DNA of 64,000 nt from Mesorhizobium sp. Root552 (GTDB taxonomy: Bacteria > Pseudomonadota > Alphaproteobacteria > Rhizobiales > Rhizobiaceae), in contig NZ_LMFV01000045.1 in the NCBI RefSeq assembly GCF_001427285.1, positions 15,676-79,675 of the forward strand, written 5' to 3'. Below the pieces are notes generated by a model. The model was not told where the DNA came from. It made no database searches and saw only the letters and a list, made by a program, of their open reading frames with translations. The translations under genes and the position numbers were made by a program. Below, in pieces: positions 25,215 through 32,871 of this stretch; the stretch's first letter is position 1; every line of letters starts with the position of its first letter.

Positions 25215-26291
25215 ATGGCCGGTGCTTCGAACAAACTTCGTATTGGCGTGTTGTTTGGTGGGCGCTCCGCAGAGCACGAAGTCTCGTTGCTTTCGGCAAC
25301 AAACGTCGTCAATGCGCTGTCCCCGGAAAAGTACGATCCTGTCCTGATTTTCGTTACCCGCGAAGGGCGATGGCTGCGCAGCCGCGTTCAAGACGGTGCG
25401 CTTGCACAACCTGCGAGCGGCAGCGAAATTTGCCTAATACCCGGCGGGTTCGGGCGGATGGTGGAGATCGGGCCCGACGGCAAGGTGACCGAAGCCGGCA
25501 GGATCGACATCCTGTTTCCGGTGCTGCACGGGCTTTATGGCGAGGATGGCTCTTGTCAGGGGCTGGCGGAGGTGGCGCGCGTGCCGCTGGCGGGATGCGG
25601 CATCCTGGGGTCTGCGACCGCGCTCGACAAGGTGATTGCCAAACGGTTGCTGCAAGCCGCTGGGCTTCCCGTTGCCAGATCGATGACGATCAGCGAAAGC
25701 CTAGCACCCGACTTCGCGACAATGGAAGGCGAGCTTGGGCTTCCCATTTTCGTCAAGCCGGCGCGGCAGGGTTCTTCGGTCGGTGTCAGAAAAGTGTCCG
25801 GGAGCCAGGAGTTCCTGCCGGCGCTGGCCGAGGGTTTCAAGCATGACAACACGCTGCTTGCCGAAGAATTCATCCAGGGGCGCGAGATCGAATTCAGTGT
25901 TCTGGAGGATGCGTCGGGAGGACTGTTCGTTTCGCGACCCGGCGAGATCGTTCCTGCGGAAAGTCATGGCTTCTACAGCTATGATGCGAAATACGTCGAT
26001 GAAGCCGGCGCAGCGTTGAAGGTCCCGGCGGAGCTGCCGCCGGAGGTCGAGACAGCGATGCGGGACGCGGCGGCGAAAGCTTTCCGTGCGCTCGGCTGCG
26101 ATGGCATGGCACGTGTCGACTTCTTCCTGATGGTAGACATGAAGTTCGTCGTGAACGAGGTGAACACCATTCCCGGCTTCACCAACATCAGCATGTATTC
26201 AAAGGCGATGGCGGCGAGCGGGGTGAGCTACCCGGAAATCATCGACCGTCTCATTGCGCATGGTCTGGCCCGAGCCGAGCGGACAATCTGA
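25215..26291 (+). CDS. ddl: D-alanine--D-alanine ligase (long DdlA/VanA-like form)
   Basis: A 358-residue ATP-grasp enzyme that makes D-Ala-D-Ala for peptidoglycan. It starts KLRIGVLFGGRSAEHEVSLLSATNVVNAL, with PVLHGLYGEDGSCQGLAEVARVPLAGCGILGSA and LPIFVKPARQGSSVGVRKV (ATP binding), and ends VDMKFVVNEVNTIPGFTNISMYSKA (metal ligands). The length and the ~60-residue insert near the N-terminus make it the longer DdlA-type, unlike the ~306-residue form usual in mur clusters. A GTG at 25209 is an alternative start. It is convergent with the GNAT gene. Confidence 0.93.
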   Translation: MAGASNKLRIGVLFGGRSAEHEVSLLSATNVVNALSPEKYDPVLIFVTREGRWLRSRVQDGALAQPASGSEICLIPGGFGRMVEIGPDGKVTEAGRIDILFPVLHGLYGEDGSCQGLAEVARVPLAGCGILGSATALDKVIAKRLLQAAGLPVARSMTISESLAPDFATMEGELGLPIFVKPARQGSSVGVRKVSGSQEFLPALAEGFKHDNTLLAEEFIQGREIEFSVLEDASGGLFVSRPGEIVPAESHGFYSYDAKYVDEAGAALKVPAELPPEVETAMRDAAAKAFRALGCDGMARVDFFLMVDMKFVVNEVNTIPGFTNISMYSKAMAASGVSYPEIIDRLIAHGLARAERTI

Positions 26292-26310
26292 AGCGTGCGG
26301 TCGGCGTTTC

Positions 26311-26883
26311 CTAGCGCTCCGTCTCTTGTTGCCCAACCCACTCGTCAGCAGTGATGCTGTAGAAGCTATGCCGCCTGAGATGCGGGTAGCCGTCCGGAAC
26401 GCGGGGATGATCGAAGTCGCGCCTAGGGTCGGCGCGCATGCCGATGCGCTCCATCACGGCGGTCGAGCGGCGATTGGCGGTCACGGCGAACGACACGATC
26501 TCCCCGAGCTTCATCGTCTCGAAGCCGTAACGGAGCCAGGCTTTTGCGGCTTCGGCGACATAGCCGTGGCCCCAGAATTCCGGCGCGAGACGCCAGCCGA
26601 TCTCGATGGTGCCGGCGGGCATGAAAGGGGTGTCATCGGTGCGGCTGAGGCCGACGAAGCCAATGCAGTCGCCGGTCGCGGCAATTTCGGCTGCGGCCCA
26701 GCCGAAGCCCTGCCGGTCGAGCGCGGCGCGGAATTCGTCCATCTTGGCATCTGCCTCAGCACGGCTGCGCCGGAACGGGAAGAACTCCATGACGCGGTCA
26801 TCGGAGTTGATGCGATGGAAAAGCGCGCGGTCGCGCTCTTCCCAGTTGCGTAGGATGAGGCGTTCGGTGCGGATCTGGGTCAC
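26311..26883 (-). CDS. GNAT family N-acetyltransferase (RimJ/RimL type)
   Basis: A 190-residue acetyl-CoA-dependent acetyltransferase. The RimJ/RimL opening RTERLILRNWEERD and the signature EIGWRLAPEFWGHGYVAEAAKAWLRYGFE (acetyl-CoA binding) are clear, followed by IVSFAVTANRRSTAVMERIGM. The substrate is unknown; protein N-termini or small amines are possible. Its start overlaps the serB stop by 4 bases, so it is co-expressed with serB. Confidence 0.88.
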   Translation of the reverse strand: MTQIRTERLILRNWEERDRALFHRINSDDRVMEFFPFRRSRAEADAKMDEFRAALDRQGFGWAAAEIAATGDCIGFVGLSRTDDTPFMPAGTIEIGWRLAPEFWGHGYVAEAAKAWLRYGFETMKLGEIVSFAVTANRRSTAVMERIGMRADPRRDFDHPRVPDGYPHLRRHSFYSITADEWVGQQETER

Positions 26884-27767
26884 GTGACGAATTCCTGGCT
26901 GGTATAGCCTTGCAGATAGAGCAGGGCAGTAAGGTCGCCGTGATCGATGCGCACCTTGGCCTCTGCGGCTACTGACGGCTTGGCGTGAAGCGCTACGCCG
27001 GTGCCGGCGAGGCGGATCATGTCGAGATCGTTGGCGCCGTCGCCGACAGCGATGGCATCGGCGGCGGTAAGGCCGAGGCGCGAGGCAATCTCGTTCAGCG
27101 CATCGGCCTTGGCAACGCGCCCGAGGATGGGCTCGCTGACTTCCCCGGTCAGGCGGCGATCGCGTTCGACGAGGTGATTGGCACGGTTTTCGTCAAAGCC
27201 GAGTTTTGCCGCGATGCGACTGGTGAAGACATCGAAGCCGCCGGACACGAGGGCTGTCCATGCGCCGTTGGCGCGCATGGTGGCAACCAGGGCACGGCCG
27301 CCTGAGGCGAGGGTGAGGCGATTGGCGATGATGCGGTCCACGACGGCGATGTCGAGATCCTTCAGCAAGGCGACGCGTTCGCGCAGCGCCGGCTCAAAGG
27401 CGATTTCGCCGTTCATGGAACGGGCGGTGATGGCGGCGACGTGTTCCTTCAGGCCAACTTCGTCGGCTAGTTCGTCGATGCATTCCTGGTCGATCATGGT
27501 CGAATCCATGTCGGCGACGAGGATTTTCTTGCGCCGGTTCTCCGTTTCCTGGACGACGATGTCGAGCGGCGCGGAAGCGAGGGCTTCACGCAGCAGGCCG
27601 TGGTTGCGCGCGCTATCGGCATCTGTCGGCAGGACGAGATCGCAGGCAATGCCTTCGGCCAGCCAGAGAACAGTGCTTGCACCGACGGCCTTTGACGCCA
27701 TATTCGCAAGCGCCGGCGTCAGCGAGCGGCTGGCGGGATGGGAAATGAGCGTGGCAATGAGCGGCAT
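26880..27767 (-). CDS. serB: phosphoserine phosphatase
   Basis: A 295-residue HAD-family enzyme performing the last step of L-serine synthesis. The nucleophile motif DMDSTMIDQECIDELAD is about residues 88-104, SGGFDVFTSRIA is motif II and GDGANDLDMIRLAG is motif IV. The N-terminal ~80 residues form a regulatory ACT-like region. The start MPLIATLISHPASR is chosen over an in-frame upstream ATG at 27908, which would lie inside the divergent miaA gene. Confidence 0.95.
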   Translation of the reverse strand: MPLIATLISHPASRSLTPALANMASKAVGASTVLWLAEGIACDLVLPTDADSARNHGLLREALASAPLDIVVQETENRRKKILVADMDSTMIDQECIDELADEVGLKEHVAAITARSMNGEIAFEPALRERVALLKDLDIAVVDRIIANRLTLASGGRALVATMRANGAWTALVSGGFDVFTSRIAAKLGFDENRANHLVERDRRLTGEVSEPILGRVAKADALNEIASRLGLTAADAIAVGDGANDLDMIRLAGTGVALHAKPSVAAEAKVRIDHGDLTALLYLQGYTSQEFVT

Positions 27768-27801
27768 TGGAAATTCCGGTGAGGAGGCGGGCAGTGGCCG
27801 C

Positions 27802-28701
27802 GTGAAGAACGCGATCCTGATAGCCGGGCCGACCGCCAGCGGCAAGTCGGCGCTGGCGCTTGCACTGGCCGAGAAATATGGCGGCGTCATCGCCAACACG
27901 GATTCCATGCAAGGTTATTCGATCCTCGATGTGCTGACGGCCCGGCCCGGTGTCGAAGAACTGAGGCGCGTGCCGCACCATCTTTACGGGCACGTCCATC
28001 CGTCGGTCGCCTATTCGACCGGAAAATGGCTGCGCGACGTCGGCAAGCTGATCGACGCAGGAACGTTCGTGCTGCAAAGGCCGGTTTTCGTCGGCGGTAC
28101 CGGGCTCTACTTTCGCGCGCTGAGCGAAGGCATTTCCGAAATGCCGGAAATCCCATCGCATGTTCGGGATCGCTGGCGCTACGAGTTGAACGAGCAGGGA
28201 GCGCCAAGGCTGCATCGCATTCTCATGCAAGAGGATGCCGCAGCGGCGATGAAGCTGCGGGCGAGCGACGGCCAGCGCATCGTTCGGGCGCTGGAGGTGC
28301 TTGAGGCGTCGGGGCGTTCCATTTTGAGCTGGCAGGCGGAGCGCGGCATGCCGCTGATAGACCGGGACAGCGCTCACTTTTTTGTGATTGAACCTGATCG
28401 CGAGGCCCTGGTGGAACGCATCGAGGCACGCTTCGACACGATGCTCGAGCGGGGTGCGCTTGATGAGGTTCGACAACTCACGGCGCTTGGCCTCGACCCG
28501 GCGCTACCGGCGATGAAGGCGATAGGCGTGCCCGAATTGCAGGCTGCCATTGCGGGAGAGATAGAGTTTGCGCAGGCAATTCAACGGGCCAAGGCTGCGA
28601 CACGCCAATATGCGAAGCGGCAGGCGACCTGGTTTCGCCATCAGCTCGATGAGCGCTGGCAGCGGGTCCAGCCAACGGAAAGCCTCGACCTGACGATTTG
28701 A
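27802..28701 (+). CDS. miaA: tRNA dimethylallyltransferase
   Basis: A ~299-residue enzyme adding dimethylallyl to A37 of tRNAs that read UNN codons. VKNAILIAGPTASGKSALALALAEKYGG holds the P-loop; ANTDSMQGYSILDVLTARP and FVGGTGLYFRALSEGI are MiaA motifs. KAATRQYAKRQATWFRHQ near the end binds tRNA. A GTG at 27802 with GAGGAGG upstream avoids overlapping the divergent serB start; an ATG at 27757 would add 15 residues. The gene is complete. Confidence 0.93.
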   Translation: MKNAILIAGPTASGKSALALALAEKYGGVIANTDSMQGYSILDVLTARPGVEELRRVPHHLYGHVHPSVAYSTGKWLRDVGKLIDAGTFVLQRPVFVGGTGLYFRALSEGISEMPEIPSHVRDRWRYELNEQGAPRLHRILMQEDAAAAMKLRASDGQRIVRALEVLEASGRSILSWQAERGMPLIDRDSAHFFVIEPDREALVERIEARFDTMLERGALDEVRQLTALGLDPALPAMKAIGVPELQAAIAGEIEFAQAIQRAKAATRQYAKRQATWFRHQLDERWQRVQPTESLDLTI

Positions 28702-28709
28702 GAGGCCGG

Positions 28710-28744
28710 TTTTTCCTGCAATCCCAAGGCCGTGGCAGGAAAAA
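28710..28744. terminator. inverted repeat after miaA
   Basis: TTTTTCCTGC and GCAGGAAAAA form a 10-bp perfect stem with a 15-base loop, starting 8 bases after the miaA stop. The flanking T and A tracts would allow a bidirectional terminator, although the long loop weakens the call. Confidence 0.4.
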
Positions 28745-28828
28745 ATTCTCTCCCAAAGGTTGCAGCCGTTAACCTTTGTTAAGGCTGCCTGTGGCATCAT
28801 TCGGAAGGGCGTTTTCAGGCGGGTTTTT

Positions 28829-29620
28829 ATGCGCTTCCACAAGGCGGAGTGGGCTTTTTTCGTCTTCATTTTTGTGATCCTGGCGGCAAGCCTGGTGATG
28901 CTGCATGCCTATGGCCAGTTGCAGTCGTTCGCGCTGGAAGTGCGCAATCCGGACAGGCTGGCCAAGGTCACTTATCTCAATCAACTCCTTTTCATTATCA
29001 GCCTGCTGCTGGCGGCCGCGCTGTGCTTCGGCACCTTTTTCATCTACCCGCTGATCCGCAGGCAGGTGCAGGAGGAGGGCAAGCTGCGCGCCATGACCGC
29101 CTCGCTCAGCGCGCGATCCGAGACGATGGAAATGGCGGCGCTGACCGATAGCCTGACCGGCACGCACAACCGGCGCTATTTCGACACCGCGCTCAGCGCC
29201 TACATCGAGGAGTTTCGCCGCATCGGCAAGCCGATCGGGCTGATGATCCTCGACCTGGATCATTTCAAGCAGGTCAACGACACGCACGGCCATGATGTCG
29301 GCGACGAGGTGCTGAAGGCCGTCGGAAAATGCCTGAAGGACATGACCCGCTACCATGACGTCGTGGCGCGCCTTGGCGGCGAAGAGTTTGCGGTCGTTAC
29401 GCCCAACATGGACGTCGACAAGCTCGAACGGTTCGGCCAACGAATTCGCAAGGCGGTTGCCGACCTTACGATCCCGACCGGCAATATCCATCTGCGCGTT
29501 ACGACCAGCGTCGGCCTCGCCATATGGGACGGCAAGGAATCCGGCGACGAATTCTATCGCCGCGCCGACCGCCAGCTCTACGAAGCCAAGCGGCAGGGAC
29601 GAAATCGCGTCTGCGCCTAA
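28829..29620 (+). CDS. membrane-anchored diguanylate cyclase (GGDEF)
   Basis: A 263-residue c-di-GMP synthase. Two membrane helices (about residues 8-27 and 50-75) enclose a short periplasmic loop (HAYGQLQSFALEVRNPDRLAKV), too small for a known sensor fold. The GGDEF domain begins at DSLTGTHNRRYFD. The active site reads RLGGEEFAV (GGEEF, functional), and RYHD five residues before it is an intact inhibitory I-site, so product feedback is expected. The start MRFHKAEW avoids an in-frame upstream ATG in the untranslated region. No phosphodiesterase is nearby. Confidence 0.9.
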   Translation: MRFHKAEWAFFVFIFVILAASLVMLHAYGQLQSFALEVRNPDRLAKVTYLNQLLFIISLLLAAALCFGTFFIYPLIRRQVQEEGKLRAMTASLSARSETMEMAALTDSLTGTHNRRYFDTALSAYIEEFRRIGKPIGLMILDLDHFKQVNDTHGHDVGDEVLKAVGKCLKDMTRYHDVVARLGGEEFAVVTPNMDVDKLERFGQRIRKAVADLTIPTGNIHLRVTTSVGLAIWDGKESGDEFYRRADRQLYEAKRQGRNRVCA

Positions 29621-29640
29621 AATTCCGCGGAAGAATTCGT

Positions 29641-29746
29641 GAGGCCGGCCGCCTGACGCAACCTTCTCGGCTTCCGGTGCTCACGGACTTGAATGTCCGC
29701 TCCGCTCCGGTTCCTCGAACGTCACGCCATCCGACCCGGCCTGACA
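29641..29746. repeat. palindromic intergenic repeat, family 1 subtype 2, copy D
   Basis: It shares TTCTCGGCTTCCGGTGCTCACG, a central inverted pair (GGACTTGAATGTCC), CGCTCCGCTCCGGTTCCTCGAA and GGCCTGAC with copy G at 45665-45750. The outer arms differ from subtype 1. It lies directly 3' of the diguanylate cyclase gene. Confidence 0.8.
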
Positions 29747-29883
29747 AATTCCCTCGCGAAATTTGGCCAATTGCCGACGTGGGAGAGGGAGGGAGGTAGG
29801 TATGCCTACACTTATTCATCGCCACGCCCGGCTAATGCCGTCTGGCCATTGTCAAAGAACGGACCTCATCTGAGAGGTCGGGA

Positions 29884-29944
29884 GGACGGGCGGCCGTTCG
29901 GTCGCTCGTTTAGATAGATAGTGCGGCCTCGCGGCCGCCCGTCC
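29884..29944. repeat. 13-bp perfect inverted repeat (GC-rich hairpin)
   Basis: GGACGGGCGGCCG (29884-29896) and CGGCCGCCCGTCC (29932-29944) are perfect complements with a 35-base loop. It lies between repeat D and copy 2 of the 220-bp repeat, in a stretch without genes. It could be part of a larger mobile or RNA element; no function is assigned. Confidence 0.7.
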
Positions 29945-29964
29945 GGTGGCTTCCCTCAACCGAT

Positions 29965-30185
29965 ACACCGGCCATGCCGCAGCTCCAGCCTCAATGACTG
30001 ACAACTGCGGGCAACACTGCGCCCGGTTCGAGGGCCGAACTTAGGGGTTCATCACCCAGCCGCCTACCGACGACGACCAGCCCGGCACCGACGCCCTTCC
30101 CTGATACCCGGTGCGCACCAGGTCTCCCGCAAGGGCGATGGCATGAGTATGCGGGAGATGCAGACGGTGGGGATAAGTGGAGCGA
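29965..30185. repeat. ~220-bp dispersed repeat, copy 2
   Basis: Same orientation and nearly the same sequence as bases 8-227. Differences are single substitutions and a short divergent patch around 30142-30165. The two copies frame the first 30 kb of the window, so homologous recombination between them could delete that segment. Confidence 0.85.
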
Positions 30186-30245
30186 GAGATTTTGCGGGAA
30201 GGCGTGATTTGTCCACTACGCGATCAGAAGCCTCACAAGAACAAC

Positions 30246-30402
30246 ACCCCCCTCTGGCCTGCCGGCCATCTCCCCCTCAAGGGGGGAGATCGGCAGCTTC
30301 AAGCTTACAGCCGCCTCTGTGACCTCAGGACCGGATGAAAGCATGGCAATCGCGTGATCTCCCCCCTTGAGGGGGAGATGGCCGGCAGGCCAGAGGGGGG
30401 TG
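30246..30402. repeat. MITE-like element with 47-bp perfect inverted arms
   Basis: Bases 30246-30292 and 30356-30402 are perfect inverted repeats of 47 bases around a 63-base centre. The arms contain GGCCTGCCGGCCATCTCCCC and carry their own internal palindromes. There is no ORF with coding character. The shape is that of a small non-autonomous element or a very stable hairpin; arms of this type recur in rhizobial genomes. Confidence 0.85.
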
Positions 30403-30505
30403 CCTGACGAGGCACTCGACCGGTAACCGGATCGAACCTCTTCATCAAAGGGGAGAGAAAGCGCGCTGTCGCCCAGAATACTGCGCCAATTTCCAACCGC
30501 TGCGA

Positions 30506-30558
30506 ATGATCCCGGATATTCCTTCCTCGCTGCGCTCGAAAGAGCATTCCGGGATCAT
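30506..30558. repeat. 11-bp inverted repeat in the repeat-rich intergenic region
   Basis: ATGATCCCGGA and TCCGGGATCAT flank a 31-base centre containing CCTCGCTGCGCTCGAAAGAG. It is another short palindromic element in the same 1-kb gene-free region; nothing more can be said of it. Confidence 0.6.
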
Positions 30559-30630
30559 GACGCGGGGAGGGTTGTGCAGGCACTTTCAAGGCTGGGTGCA
30601 GGTTTCGACATGACCCAGCTTAAAAACAAA

Positions 30631-30653
30631 TGCCACGCCTTTACGGCGTGGCA
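30631..30653 (-). terminator. Rho-independent terminator of the HerA-like gene
   Basis: TGCCACGCC and GGCGTGGCA form a 9-bp perfect stem with a TTTAC loop. On the minus strand it is followed by TTTGTTTTTA. It lies 27 bases beyond the stop of the minus-strand ATPase gene, exactly where an intrinsic terminator is expected. Confidence 0.8.
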
Positions 30654-30679
30654 GCGGTAGGCGTCGTTGCGCAAAATGC

Positions 30680-32506
30680 CTATTCGTTTTGCGGGCGTAT
30701 GCCGAACGTCGCTGGCTTCAGGCCGTAACGCAGGTCGAAATCGTCGTTGCTTTCGACCCGCTGTGTTGCCGGCTTGCGGTAATCGGGATCGCCAGCCTGG
30801 CGGGTGGTATCGACCGCCTCGGCAAATGCGATGGTCTGCTGTGGCTTGGCGACGTTGCGCAGCCGCTCAACGATGGTGGCGAGATCGACGTCCTTGTCGT
30901 CGCCTTCCGCGGCATCGTCATTCTTGCTGGTTCCGGGGATCAGCTTGAGATTGAGCTTCTCGAACTTCATGCGCATGGTCGTCGCCGTGCCTTCGCCGAA
31001 GATGATAGCTTCGCGCTGCCCCATCGAGGACAGGAACGACAGCGTGGAAGCGGAAGAATCGGCGATGGCCGAGCGGATGATGGCCTGGTCCTGCTCGTTG
31101 GCAAGGCGCATGGCGAAAACCGTCGAGCACTGCGACAGGATGGTTGGGTCGAGTTCGCCCGGACGCTGGGTGACGATGCCGAGGAAGCAGCCATATTTGC
31201 GGCCTTCCTTGGCGATGCGCGAGAGCGCATGGCGGGTCGGCGCAAAGCCCAAGTTGGGGTCTGCCGGCATGTAACGGTGCGCTTCCTCGCACATGAGGAG
31301 CAGTTTCAGCCGTCCTTCGCTCCATAGAGCGAGGTCGAAGGCAAGACGCGCCAGCACCGAACAGACCGAATTGACGACTTCCGAGGCCAGGCCGGCCATT
31401 TCGAAACACGTCACCGGGCGTCCGTCATGCGGAACGCGGAAGATGTTGCCGATGGTTTCGTGGATAGTGTCTTCGATCAGCTTGGAGTTGAACATGAAGC
31501 GATAGCGCGGATCGGCGGCGGCCGATTCGATGCGCGTCTTGAGAGACTTCAGGATCGGGCGATCGGCCTTGCCGTCGAGCAGGCCGATGCGCTCGTCGAT
31601 CTGCTTGATGAGATCGGCGATGCGATAGGGCACCGGCGTGTCGGCGGTCATCGCATCCGAGCCGCGGCGTATGTAGCTGCCGGCGCCGGGGTTGCGATAG
31701 AGGTTTTTCGCAAGCGGAATGAGGTCGCGCAGCATGTCGACCTCTTCAGGAATGGTGCCGCGACCACGGAACAGGACTTCGGCAAACTCCTCGAGCTTGA
31801 ACATCCAGAACGGCAGGTCGAGGGTGGAGGTATCGACGGTAACGCAATGATCGGGCAGCGAAGCGGCGAATTCGTTGTGCGGGTCCATGATGAGGATGCG
31901 CAGGTCGGGGCGCGCCTCGATGGCCTTGCGCATCAAAAGAGATACGGCCGTCGACTTGCCGACGCCGGTGGTGCCGACAACGGCGAAGTGACGCGAAAGC
32001 GTGTCGTCGATGGCGATATTGGCGTCGATCGCCTCGTCCTGCGACAGATTGCCGATGTTGATGGATCGGCGGCCGGCGAGGTCGTAGACCGCTTCAAGGT
32101 CGCGGCTGCGGATGCGATGGGCACTGGCGCCGACGTAAGGATAATTGGCGATACCGCGGTCGAATATGGCCTTGCCGCCATGATCGACGCTGTCGCGCAC
32201 TTCTCCCACCAGTTCGACTTCGACTTCGATCGGATTGGGAACGTCGGGGTTCCATGACCTGTCCGACTTGCCGACGGCATAGACCAGGCCGACGGTGCGG
32301 GTCGCGCCGAGATTGATGGAAATCATCTTGCCGACGGTCCAACGCTCCTGGGTGCTGCCTTCGCTTTCATCGGCAAAGGCGCTGATGACGGCGCGCGAGC
32401 CATCGCACTGGACGACATGACCAAGGACGCGCTCTTCCGATTGCACGGTTTCGCGGCGTTCCTGCGAGGTGGTTTCACCAACTGCACTTTGGCGTTCTAC
32501 AAACAT
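30680..32506 (-). CDS. HerA-like ATPase (DUF87, FtsK-HerA superfamily)
   Basis: A 608-residue ATPase. An N-terminal HAS-barrel-like region (about 25-140) precedes the HerA motor, with Walker A VVGTTGVGKSTAVSLL, ILIMDPHNEFA, Walker B-like LLLMCEEAHRYMPAD and IVTQRPGELDPTILSQCSTVFAMRL (sensor). Bacterial HerA homologues form hexameric DNA translocases, often with NurA or SIR2 nucleases. No such partner is next to this one, so its role is open. It has its own terminator and is divergent from the ilvI leader. Confidence 0.88.
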   Translation of the reverse strand: MFVERQSAVGETTSQERRETVQSEERVLGHVVQCDGSRAVISAFADESEGSTQERWTVGKMISINLGATRTVGLVYAVGKSDRSWNPDVPNPIEVEVELVGEVRDSVDHGGKAIFDRGIANYPYVGASAHRIRSRDLEAVYDLAGRRSINIGNLSQDEAIDANIAIDDTLSRHFAVVGTTGVGKSTAVSLLMRKAIEARPDLRILIMDPHNEFAASLPDHCVTVDTSTLDLPFWMFKLEEFAEVLFRGRGTIPEEVDMLRDLIPLAKNLYRNPGAGSYIRRGSDAMTADTPVPYRIADLIKQIDERIGLLDGKADRPILKSLKTRIESAAADPRYRFMFNSKLIEDTIHETIGNIFRVPHDGRPVTCFEMAGLASEVVNSVCSVLARLAFDLALWSEGRLKLLLMCEEAHRYMPADPNLGFAPTRHALSRIAKEGRKYGCFLGIVTQRPGELDPTILSQCSTVFAMRLANEQDQAIIRSAIADSSASTLSFLSSMGQREAIIFGEGTATTMRMKFEKLNLKLIPGTSKNDDAAEGDDKDVDLATIVERLRNVAKPQQTIAFAEAVDTTRQAGDPDYRKPATQRVESNDDFDLRYGLKPATFGIRPQNE

Positions 32507-32655
32507 TCACGGTGCCCCCATTTCCGTTTCGCAACCTTACGTGGGTCCGGTTAAGGCGGGGTTTGACGGCATGGTTGCAGTAGACCTAACGCGGTCGTTC
32601 AAATTCGTCTCAAAGGCCGCTTTGCTTGACTGGCGCGGGACGTGACGATTTCACG

Positions 32656-32685
32656 TTGACAGGACGGGAAATTCGCAACTATTGT
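32656..32685 (+). promoter_or_regulatory. candidate promoter of the ilv leader
   Basis: TTGACA (32656-32661) and TATTGT (32680-32685) with an 18-base spacer form a good housekeeping promoter. The predicted start, about 7-8 bases on, coincides with the leader ATG at 32694, implying a leaderless leader peptide as reported for trpL of Sinorhizobium. Confidence 0.65.
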
Positions 32686-32693
32686 CCGCGCCC

Positions 32694-32747
32694 ATGAAGA
32701 CGGCACTCATTCTCGTAGTAGGCAGGCGCGTGGGCAAGGCGGTGTAA
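32694..32747 (+). CDS. ilvIH leader peptide (branched-chain attenuator)
   Basis: A 17-residue ORF, MKTALILVVGRRVGKAV, with seven leucine, isoleucine or valine codons (CTC ATT CTC GTA GTA, then GTG and GTG). It ends 125 bases before the acetolactate synthase gene and is followed by a terminator hairpin. This is the classical arrangement of ribosome-mediated attenuation: stalling on scarce Leu/Ile/Val would let the operon be read. The promoter places the transcript start at or near the ATG. Too short for ordinary gene prediction. Confidence 0.85.
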   Translation: MKTALILVVGRRVGKAV

Positions 32748-32781
32748 CCGCCGGGCGAAATCCCCCCATGCGCAAGACACA

Positions 32782-32806
32782 GGCTCCCTCGGGGGCCTTT
32801 TTTATT
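32782..32806 (+). terminator. attenuator hairpin of the ilvIH leader
   Basis: GGCTCC-CTCG-GGGGCC is a stable GC-rich stem followed by TTTTTTATT, a standard intrinsic terminator 34 bases after the leader stop codon and 66 bases before ilvI. Upstream segments (GGCGGTGTAACCGCC, a strong hairpin overlapping the leader stop) can compete for pairing, as attenuation needs. Confidence 0.8.
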
Positions 32807-32871
32807 ATCCAAAACAGGACTAAACGACCAGAAAACGCTTCGCTGAAGCGAAACAAGACGGGACCAAACCG

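Noticed and set aside
30305..30589. 94-codon ORF in the repeat cluster
   Set aside because: It spans the MITE-like arm and a second palindrome, so it is a by-product of repeats.
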